Shown here: positions 35,929 to 42,510 of the stretch, one piece after another
Layout of the letters: the number at the start of each line of letters is the position of its first letter
How positions within the stretch are numbered: the stretch's first letter is position 1
DNA from: DAIDJD01 sp035485275
GTDB taxonomy: Bacteria; Oederibacteriota; JAJYGY01; DAIDJD01
NCBI GenBank assembly: GCA_035485275.1
Contig: DATHOE010000034.1
Location: 124,001 to 188,000, forward strand
Length of the DNA: 64,000 nt
Direction of reading: 5' to 3'
Program-made: the position numbers and the translations under genes
Notes under the pieces: generated by a model
What the model was told of the DNA's origin: nothing
Database searches by the model: none
The model's input: only the letters and a program-made list of their open reading frames with translations

Positions 35929-37380
35929 TCAGGACGCGGCACGGATGCGGGAGCGCAGCATGGCCGTGACCGCGTCCAGGACCTTTTTCACCGGGGCCCG
36001 GCGGTAGTCCCACTGCGCGCCCGCGTCAGGCGGGGCGATGACCATGGTGGCGTTGGCCTCGAAAAACAGCACCTCTCCCGAGGCGTCCACGCTGAAGTCG
36101 ATGCCGGCGTAGTCGAGCCCCAGGGTCGTACGCACCTTCCCGAGCACGGCCATGGCCGCCGGTCCGAGGACCGCGGGCATGTCCAGGAGGAAGGCCTCGT
36201 CCAGTGCGCGGTGGTGGGCGTTGTCGCGCATGTCCGCGCTAAAGTAATGGATCTTCCAGTCCGCCGAGATGGCGGCGTGCAGGGGGTAGAGCCCCCCGTC
36301 CACCATCATGACCCTGTATTTGCACATTTTCCCGTCCGCGCCGCGGGCGTCCAGGAATTCCTGCACCGCGAATTCCTGGCCCGGCATGAGCGCCAGGGAT
36401 TCCGGCAGTTCAAGGGGCGATTCCAGCTTCACGAAGTGCATGCCGGCGTGGAAGCCCTGGGCCCTGAGAAGGAGCGGGAAGCCGAAGCCCAGCGATTCAA
36501 TGCGGGCCGGCGCGTCCGCGCCTTCGAGGCTTTCACGCCGGAGCACCGCGATTTTGGGGACCCGCAGCCCCGCGATGCCGGCCAGGCGCCGGGCGTTGTC
36601 CGCGCGGCCCGTCTTGGCCACGATCTGCGGGGGGTTGATGACCGGGGCCCGGGTCTTTTTCAGCAAGTCCGCGGCCAGATGGAGGGCGTCCAGGCGGTAG
36701 TCCGCGTCCCCGATGGCGTTCCACACCAGATGGTGGGGCGGCAAAGCCGCCGCGGGATCGAAGAATTCCGTGACCAGCATGGTGGTCATGAAGATGCGGT
36801 CGTCGATGGCCCTGCTCAAGGGGATGTTCCCGCCCGCTGCGGAGCCCAGGACCAGCAGTTCCAGGGGGGGCTCGACGCCGCGGTAGGGGATCCTCATGAG
36901 CGGCCGGCATTGGTAGCCTTTTTTGCCGTGTTCAAAGGCGGCCTTGCCCTCCCGCAGTTCGCTCATCACCGCGGCCATGCCCTGGTGGGCCTCGGCCTGG
37001 TTCGGGTCTATCTCCAGGGCCGCCTCATACTGCCTGCGGGCGCCCGGGTGGTCATTGTGGTCCCACAGCACGTGGGCGAGGTTCACGTGGGCGGCGCTGT
37101 CACGGGGCCTAAGGGAGAGAATGCGTTTGTAGACCGTGATGGCGGCGCTGCGGAAATTCGTTTCATGCAGCAGGGCCCCCAAATGGCTCAAGGCGCCCAT
37201 GTGGTTGCTGTCCTGCTTCAGGATCTCGAGGTAGGCCGTCTTGGCCTCCTCCAGGCGCCCCAGGGCCTGCCACAGCGCGGCCCGCTCGAACAGAAGCTCG
37301 AGGGTGGGTCCGGCGGCCAAAAGACCTTCGATGCGGTCCAGTTCGGCTTGTTGGCTGAGACGGGGGGCCCAGTCGGCCAT
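35929..37380 (-). CDS. TPR plus ATP-grasp ligase-like protein (paralogue 2)
   Basis: The 483-residue protein has the same layout as its neighbour: TPR at about 20-160 (AALWQALGRLEEAKTAYLE, then HLGALLHETNFRSAAIT), a middle domain from about 175, and ATP-grasp from about 275 (FPLLLRAQGFHAGMHFVKLE, VQEFLDARG, YRVMMVDGGLYPLH, LDYAGIDFSV, FFEANATM at 440-446). ATG at 37380 is chosen because GGAG lies 8 nt upstream and a TATAAT at 37429-37424 would place the transcript start after the earlier ATG at 37482. Identity to paralogue 1 looks like roughly half of the residues. A tandem duplication is inferred. Confidence 0.8.
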   Translation of the reverse strand: MADWAPRLSQQAELDRIEGLLAAGPTLELLFERAALWQALGRLEEAKTAYLEILKQDSNHMGALSHLGALLHETNFRSAAITVYKRILSLRPRDSAAHVNLAHVLWDHNDHPGARRQYEAALEIDPNQAEAHQGMAAVMSELREGKAAFEHGKKGYQCRPLMRIPYRGVEPPLELLVLGSAAGGNIPLSRAIDDRIFMTTMLVTEFFDPAAALPPHHLVWNAIGDADYRLDALHLAADLLKKTRAPVINPPQIVAKTGRADNARRLAGIAGLRVPKIAVLRRESLEGADAPARIESLGFGFPLLLRAQGFHAGMHFVKLESPLELPESLALMPGQEFAVQEFLDARGADGKMCKYRVMMVDGGLYPLHAAISADWKIHYFSADMRDNAHHRALDEAFLLDMPAVLGPAAMAVLGKVRTTLGLDYAGIDFSVDASGEVLFFEANATMVIAPPDAGAQWDYRRAPVKKVLDAVTAMLRSRIRAAS

Positions 37381-37423
37381 GGCGGAGCTCCGGCGGAGGT
37401 GGCGTGCGCGAAAAGCCATATCC

Positions 37424-37429
37424 ATTATA
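37424..37429 (-). promoter_or_regulatory. Putative -10 element (TATAAT) of paralogue 2
   Basis: The minus strand reads TATAAT 44-49 bp upstream of ATG 37380, preceded by an A-rich tract; the -35 (CTGTCG, 17 bp upstream) is weak. This site decides the preferred translation start, since a longer open frame from 37482 would begin upstream of the promoter. Confidence 0.4.
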
Positions 37430-37517
37430 TCTTTTTTAATGCCGGACGACAGGGGCCTGACGGCGACGCGCTTTTTTGCCATAATAACAATCCGTTTTCC
37501 TTCCGCTTCGCGGTCCC

Positions 37518-38177
37518 ATGTTCCGTCCCGGCATCGTCGTTCCAGCGTCCATCGAAGAACGCTCCTTTGAGATCATCGACGGGGAGCTTTCGCCCCATTT
37601 TCGCTTCAATCCCCAGGAACACGCGGTGGTCCGGCGCGTCATCCACGCCACGGCCGACTTCGAGTACGCCCGCAACCTCCGCTTCCATCCGGGTTGTTTT
37701 GAGGCCTTTTTCTCGGCCATGCGCCGGGGGGCCCCCGTCATCTGCGACGTGCAGATGGTCCAGGCCGGGGTCAGCAAGGCCAAACTGGCCCTGTTCGGCG
37801 GCCCCCTGCCCTGCCCCATCGGGGACCCGGACGTCGCCGAGGCGGCCAAAGCCGCCGGCCATACGCGGGCCATGGAGGCCATGCGCAAGATGGCCCGCCA
37901 GGGGCTGGGAGGCGTCCTGGCCATAGGCAACGCGCCCACGGCGCTGACGGAGACCATCCGCCTGGTGGCGGAGGAGGGCTGGCGTCCGGACCTCATCATC
38001 GGGATTCCCGTGGGCTTCGTCAGCGCGGCCGAAAGCAAGGACAGCCTGGCGGCGGGCGATGCCGAGCCCGTGCCCTACATCACCTGCCTGGGCCGCAAGG
38101 GCGGGTCCGCGGCGGTGGTGGCGACGGTGAACGCCCTTCTGCTGCTGGCCGAAGGCAAAGGAGCGATCAAAGGATGA
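37518..38177 (+). CDS. cbiC: Precorrin-8X (cobalt-precorrin-8) methylmutase
   Basis: The 219-residue enzyme moves the methyl group from C-11 to C-12 of the corrin ring during cobalamin synthesis. Family motifs are IEERSFEIIDGEL, RRVIHATADFEYARNLRF (H-A-T-A-D with the catalytic His), ICDVQMVQAGVSKAKL and LAIGNAPTALTETIRLV, then IGIPVGFVSAAESKDSL. These define CobH/CbiC. It is immediately followed by cbiL with an ATGA overlap. Other corrin-ring genes are not in the window, so the pathway is scattered or split. There is no cobalamin riboswitch in the 35-bp upstream gap. Confidence 0.93.
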   Translation: MFRPGIVVPASIEERSFEIIDGELSPHFRFNPQEHAVVRRVIHATADFEYARNLRFHPGCFEAFFSAMRRGAPVICDVQMVQAGVSKAKLALFGGPLPCPIGDPDVAEAAKAAGHTRAMEAMRKMARQGLGGVLAIGNAPTALTETIRLVAEEGWRPDLIIGIPVGFVSAAESKDSLAAGDAEPVPYITCLGRKGGSAAVVATVNALLLLAEGKGAIKG

Positions 38178-38923
38178 GCGCACTAGGCACTTTTTACGGC
38201 GTGGGCATCGGCCCCGGCGATCCGGAGCTCCTCACCACCCAGGCCCTGCGCGTTCTGTCGGGGGTGGAGGTCATCTTCGTCCCCAAGGCCAAGATCACGG
38301 ACGAGGGCCTCGCCCTGGGCATCGTGCTGAAGGCCCTCACTAAAGGGCCCGCAATGGGGAAGAAGGCCGAGCTGAGGGAGCTGGTCTTCCCCATGAGCAA
38401 GGATCCCGAGGTCCTGCGGCCCGCCTGGGAGGCGGCCCGCGCGGCCGTGCTGGAGGTGCTGCGGCAGGGGACGGACTGCGCCTTCATCACGCTGGGCGAC
38501 ACCGCCATCTACAGCACCTACATGAACCTCCTGGACGCCCTGCGCAAGACCGAGCCCGGACTGAGGATCGTGACCGCGCCCGGCATCAGCAGCTTCAGCC
38601 AGGCCGCCGCGGGCCTGAACCTCAGCCTGGTGGAGAAGGCGGAGAAAATGGCGGTGCTGCCCTGCCTCAGCGACGTGGAGGGCATGCGCGCCGACCTGGA
38701 GCGTTTCGACTGCGTGGTGCTGATGAAGGTGGGCAGGCGTTTCGGGGCCCTGCGCGAGCTCCTTCGCGGCATGGGCCTGCTGGCCCACAGCCATCTGGCG
38801 CTCAAGCTGGGCACGCCCGACGAGATCCTCACCAGCGACCTGGACGCGGTGGACCCGGAAAAGGTCACCTACATGAGCCTGGTGATCGTGCGCAAACCCC
38901 TGAAGGCGGGATACGACGAATGA
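38174..38923 (+). CDS. cbiL: Precorrin-2 C20-methyltransferase
   Basis: The 249-residue tetrapyrrole methylase adds the C-20 methyl group from SAM to precorrin-2 or cobalt-precorrin-2. It begins GTFYGVGIGPGDPELLTTQALRVL, the methylase signature (G-x-G-P-G-D-x-x-L-x-T), and continues with FVPKA, CAFITLGDTAIYSTYMNL and VTAPGISSFSQAAAGLN, then YMSLVIVR. These match CobI/CbiL. The ATG overlaps the cbiC stop by 4 nt, with AAGGAG 9 nt upstream. It is followed by a coupled DUF971 gene. Confidence 0.93.
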   Translation: MSALGTFYGVGIGPGDPELLTTQALRVLSGVEVIFVPKAKITDEGLALGIVLKALTKGPAMGKKAELRELVFPMSKDPEVLRPAWEAARAAVLEVLRQGTDCAFITLGDTAIYSTYMNLLDALRKTEPGLRIVTAPGISSFSQAAAGLNLSLVEKAEKMAVLPCLSDVEGMRADLERFDCVVLMKVGRRFGALRELLRGMGLLAHSHLALKLGTPDEILTSDLDAVDPEKVTYMSLVIVRKPLKAGYDE

Positions 38924-39201
38924 GGTTCATGGAAGGGCAATTCGAGACCGGGACCACGGCGCTCCTGCGCTGGGACAAGGGCCGCACCCAGCGCCTGTCC
39001 GCGCCTTTTTTGCGCGCCCACTGCCCCTGCGAGCAGTGCAAGCTGGCCCCCATCAAGCTGGAGCCGGGCATGTTCCCTGGCCTCTCCGTGGAAACGGCCG
39101 AGCCCGTGGGCCGTTACGCCCTGCTGCTGGGCTTCAGCGACGGCCACGGCTACGGCGCTTTCAGTTTCGACCTCCTGGAGTCCTTCCCCGATGAAGCGTG
39201 A
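38920..39201 (+). CDS. DUF971 (GBBH-like N-terminal domain) small protein
   Basis: The 93-residue protein matches the DUF971/gamma-butyrobetaine hydroxylase N-terminal domain. It has ALLRWDKGRTQRLSAPFLRAHCPCEQC, where W-x-D-G...L-R-x-x-C-P-C-x-x-C is the zinc-ribbon-like core, and ends in GFSDGHGYGAFSFDLL. In bacteria the domain is often next to or fused with ApbC/Mrp Fe-S carriers, and is thought to serve Fe-S or metal-protein maturation. The ATG overlaps the cbiL stop by 4 nt, so it is likely co-translated with the cobalamin genes. No direct reaction is known. Confidence 0.82.
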   Translation: MRFMEGQFETGTTALLRWDKGRTQRLSAPFLRAHCPCEQCKLAPIKLEPGMFPGLSVETAEPVGRYALLLGFSDGHGYGAFSFDLLESFPDEA

Positions 39202-40748
39202 GGCCGGCCCTGAAGCGCGCGTTTAGCCTCCTTGCCCTCGCCCTGGCCGCGGGCCTGCGCGGCGCCGAGGCTCCCCCGGCCGCGGCGGGCATGGAGCCGC
39301 TGATAGACAACGGCCGGAGCTTCTCGACCGCGGAGCGGCGCCTGCCCCTGCATTGCCTGGACCTGCCGGGCCTGCTGGGCCAGGACGCCACGCAGGTGGC
39401 CCAGCAATTGGACCGGGCCGCGGCCGCGGGCTTCAACGCCGTCAGTTTCGAGGCGCCCCTCTTCGGCCCCCAGGGCCTGAGCCCCAACCTCGGGATCATG
39501 GACCCCACAGCCTGCAAGGCCCTCACCGGAGCCCTGGAGGCCTGCGGGCTGCGGCGCCTCTACGCGTTCCCGGTCCTGTATCCGCCCGACGGCGTGGACG
39601 GCCTGGTCGGGACCGCCACGGCCCGCGCCGTGTTTTTCTCCGGGCGGCACGCCTGGGGCTGGCAATGCTGGACCCTGGCCCAGGCCGCGGCCCTCAAGGT
39701 GGGCGGAGCCCCGATGACGCGGGCGCCGCAGGTGGGCGGCTGGATCCTGTATCGTGGCGCCTGGCCCGGGGGTGCGCCCATGGATTCCGGCGCGGCCGCG
39801 CCCTTGAGCCCCACGGCCCTGGCCCTGGAGCAGAACCGCCTGCGCCTGTGGACGGCCGCGACCGTGCAATTCGCGCGCAAGATCGGCTTCCAACAGGAAC
39901 TGGGCTTGGGCTTGTGGGCCCGCCAGGACCTGGCCCCGGCGCCGGCCGCCGCCCAGGATTTGGACGGATCCGTGGCCGGCGCGCCGCCGGTCGAGGCGCC
40001 CTCGGAAACCCTTTTTTCGGCCCAGGACCTGGACCGCCAGTCCCGAGATTCCGACGCACTCCCTCCGGTGGCGGGCGCGGAATCGAACCTGGCCGACGAC
40101 ACGGCCCCGAGCATCGACGATTCCGCCCTGCTGCCGGCCGCGCCCCAAAACCCCTGGGAGCTTGAAGGCCTGGATTGGAAAGCCGTGGAGGCGGTGTTCC
40201 AGGGCCTTCCCATGGCGAGCCAGCTGAATTTCCTGGAATTCACCCTGGACACGGAGGACTGGTACGGCGTGGGCGCTCGCCTGGCCCAGGCCGCGGACCG
40301 GGCCGAGGTCCCCGTGCTCTGGCGCCAGGACTGGCGCAGCGCATCGAGCTACGAGCGCGGCCGGCACCTGGAGGCGCCGCTTCCCCTGGCCGGCCTGGCC
40401 GGGCCCTGGCCCGACGACGGCTGGCCCTCGGACGGCGCGATCTGGCCCGGCCAGGCTGAAGGGCCCGCCACGGCGCCCTTCCGCGTCCAGAGCCTGGGCC
40501 TGAAACGCAAGGGCGACGCCGTGCTGTTGGAGGCGGGCTTGAGCCGCCCCGCGGCCCTGACCGTCTCCTGGGGCCTCAAACTCCCCTTGGACCATTCGAC
40601 GCTGGTCCCGGACGGGCCGGGCATCCTGCGGCGCGCCGCGCTCAAGGGCATCCCCGGGGGCGGGTGGTTCCTCCTGAGGCTCAAGGCCGTGAGCCCGCGT
40701 TTCGGCGTCTGCCTGCTGCGCACCCGCTGGGTCCGCGCGCCCTTATGA
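39198..40748 (+). CDS. Secreted protein, possibly TIM-barrel-like; function unknown
   Basis: The 516-residue protein has a signal peptide (KRAFSLLALALAAGLRGAEA) and a mature part with FSTAERRLPLHCLDLPGLL, QLDRAAAAGFNAVSFEAPLF and ACGLRRLYAFPVLYPP, a pattern like the first strands of a (beta/alpha)8 glycosidase-type barrel. Residues about 255-315 are Asp/Ser/Ala/Pro-rich and probably a linker. The start is GTG at 39198, overlapping the DUF971 stop by 4 nt. It is co-directional with another secreted protein and a GH35-like enzyme. No catalytic motif was identified. Confidence 0.7.
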   Translation: MRPALKRAFSLLALALAAGLRGAEAPPAAAGMEPLIDNGRSFSTAERRLPLHCLDLPGLLGQDATQVAQQLDRAAAAGFNAVSFEAPLFGPQGLSPNLGIMDPTACKALTGALEACGLRRLYAFPVLYPPDGVDGLVGTATARAVFFSGRHAWGWQCWTLAQAAALKVGGAPMTRAPQVGGWILYRGAWPGGAPMDSGAAAPLSPTALALEQNRLRLWTAATVQFARKIGFQQELGLGLWARQDLAPAPAAAQDLDGSVAGAPPVEAPSETLFSAQDLDRQSRDSDALPPVAGAESNLADDTAPSIDDSALLPAAPQNPWELEGLDWKAVEAVFQGLPMASQLNFLEFTLDTEDWYGVGARLAQAADRAEVPVLWRQDWRSASSYERGRHLEAPLPLAGLAGPWPDDGWPSDGAIWPGQAEGPATAPFRVQSLGLKRKGDAVLLEAGLSRPAALTVSWGLKLPLDHSTLVPDGPGILRRAALKGIPGGGWFLLRLKAVSPRFGVCLLRTRWVRAPL

Positions 40749-40770
40749 ACGCGCAGGCGGGGCCGCTGCC

Positions 40771-42468
40771 GTGCGCCTGAAGAGCGCCCTCGCGGTCCTG
40801 GTGCTGTGCCTGGCGCCGGCGCTTGCGCGGGCCTACGTGACCGTCGCCTCGAGCCAGATCCTGGCGCTGGCCGACGACGGGCTGGCCGACGACACGGGCT
40901 TCTGGGCCACGGTGCTCACGCCCCCCTATCCGGGGGGGCAGAACATCCTGTACGGGCCCAATGCGCTGACCTTCACCGGCACCTCCCACCTGGTCTTCGA
41001 CCTCAACGGCACGCCGGTGGACATGCAGACCGACGAGCCGGTGGCGGTCCCGGTCACGGCGTCCACGGGACCGGGCCCCGACGGCCTGGGGGACAGCATC
41101 AGCATGGCCAGGAGCCTGGGAAGCCTGGAGTACGGCGCCCGCTACACGATCGTGGTCGACCCCCACAGCGGGGCGGGCGCGGACAGCGTGCAGATCCAGG
41201 CCTGGGTCAGCGACTCCGCGGCCGGACTCCCGGCTTCGGTGGGCCTGCGGGTGCTTTTGGACAGCATGGTCGGGGGCAACGACGGTTCCCCCCTTTCCGA
41301 CAACGACGGAGTGAGCGTGTACGGCGCGGTCACCTTGTTCCAGGCAGCGGTCGAAGGCGTCCCTTCGGACTGGTGGAGCTACAACCAATACCCCTCGCCC
41401 ACGCTCGCGGCGCGCGGCGTGACCTGGGGCAACCAGTTCGGCACGCCCGCCACCCCGCCGGACGCGGTGGAGTTCTGCCAGTGGTCCGACGTCTATTCCA
41501 TGGGGTTCTGGGGGACCGATCCCAACCCCGGCGTCGCGTTCAGCGACTTCTCCAACCCCCCTTACAACTATTACCCCGACACCGCCGTGGCGCTGTGGTA
41601 CACCAACACGGGCCAGGCCGGCTATATGGACGCGAGCAACGTGGCGCAGGGCGACGGCTACAGCGTGGCGCCGGGCCAGACCCTGGTGTTCACCACCTAC
41701 GTCGGGCTCAACCAGAGCCCCTTGGGGGCCAGCCCCACGCCCTTCATCAGCGCCACCTTCACGCCCTCGGTGAGCTCCACCCAGACCCCCAGCCTCACCT
41801 GGTCCGCGACCGGCACGGTTTCCGACACCTTCACGCCCTCTCCCAGCTGGACCGCGTCCTCCACCTACACCGTCACGCCCACCATCTCCCCCAGCTTCAG
41901 CGCTTCGCCCAGCTTCAGCGTCAGCCCGAGCTTCAGCGCCAGCCCGACCGCCAGCCCGAGCTTCACCGTCACCCCGAGCTTCAGCGTCTCGCCGTCCGCC
42001 AGCCCGAGCCCCAGCGCCACGCCGAGCTTCAGCGTCTCGCCGACCTTCAGCGTGAGCCCGAGCGCGACGCCCAGTTTCAGCGCCAGCCCGAGCGCCAGCC
42101 CCAGCTTCAAGCCCACGGCCAGCGCCACGCCGGCCCTGACTCCGACGCCGCCGGCGACGGCCACGCCCGCGCCCGGCCTGGAGCTGAGCGCCAGGGACCC
42201 GAACCCCGACCCCTCCCCTGGGCAGCTCTGGCTGCCCTATGTGCTCACCTGCGACGCGGACGTGGACATCCGCATCTACGACGTCGCCGGGGAAACCGTG
42301 CGCGATCTGGCGCCCTTCGCGGGCCAGGCCGGGGCCAACGAGGAGTATTGGGACGGCCTCAACAGCTCCGGGCAGGCGGTCGCCAGCGGGGTGTACATCG
42401 CCCACATCAGCGCGCAGGCCTTCGGCGCCCGCAAGGCCGCCTGGGTCAAGATGGCCATTGTGCGCTGA
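40771..42468 (+). CDS. Secreted multi-domain protein with Ser/Pro/Phe repeats and C-terminal FlgD-like Ig domain
   Basis: The 565-residue protein begins with a signal peptide (SALAVLVLCLAPALARA). Residues about 22-320 form a beta-rich domain of unknown kind (SVYGAVTLFQAAVEGVP, then VEFCQWSDVYSMGF). Residues about 370-455 are low-complexity S-P-S-F-S/S-A-T-P repeats. The C-terminal 95 residues (DVDIRIYDVAGETVRDL, GLNSSGQAVASGVYIAHI) match the FlgD Ig-like or gliding-type domain that often ends surface proteins in candidate phyla. The start is GTG at 40771. Its role is probably surface or extracellular; no enzyme motif is seen. Confidence 0.78.
   Translation: MRLKSALAVLVLCLAPALARAYVTVASSQILALADDGLADDTGFWATVLTPPYPGGQNILYGPNALTFTGTSHLVFDLNGTPVDMQTDEPVAVPVTASTGPGPDGLGDSISMARSLGSLEYGARYTIVVDPHSGAGADSVQIQAWVSDSAAGLPASVGLRVLLDSMVGGNDGSPLSDNDGVSVYGAVTLFQAAVEGVPSDWWSYNQYPSPTLAARGVTWGNQFGTPATPPDAVEFCQWSDVYSMGFWGTDPNPGVAFSDFSNPPYNYYPDTAVALWYTNTGQAGYMDASNVAQGDGYSVAPGQTLVFTTYVGLNQSPLGASPTPFISATFTPSVSSTQTPSLTWSATGTVSDTFTPSPSWTASSTYTVTPTISPSFSASPSFSVSPSFSASPTASPSFTVTPSFSVSPSASPSPSATPSFSVSPTFSVSPSATPSFSASPSASPSFKPTASATPALTPTPPATATPAPGLELSARDPNPDPSPGQLWLPYVLTCDADVDIRIYDVAGETVRDLAPFAGQAGANEEYWDGLNSSGQAVASGVYIAHISAQAFGARKAAWVKMAIVR
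41887..42120 (+). repeat. Coding low-complexity S-P-S-F-S repeat
   Basis: Codons for Ser-Pro-Ser-Phe-Ser, Ser-Ala-Ser-Pro and Thr-Pro units recur over about 78 codons as degenerate near-copies of the type agcttcagcgccagcccg. These repeats make a flexible linker before the Ig domain, and could be prone to slippage. This is protein-level repetition, not a CRISPR: the units are not separated by unique spacers. Confidence 0.85.
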
Positions 42469-42510
42469 ACGGCCCTAAAGTAATCTCCCCCACCCTCTTC
42501 TAAAGCCTCC

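Noticed and set aside
37483..37517. Cobalamin riboswitch before cbiC
   Set aside because: The gap is only 35 bp and contains no B12-box-like motif.
36211..37926. Plus-strand open frame of about 571 codons
   Set aside because: It is antisense to the second ATP-grasp gene and out of frame with cbiC; no motif.
41887..42120. CRISPR-like repeat array
   Set aside because: Repeats are short, degenerate, in frame and encode a low-complexity linker; there are no spacers or cas genes.
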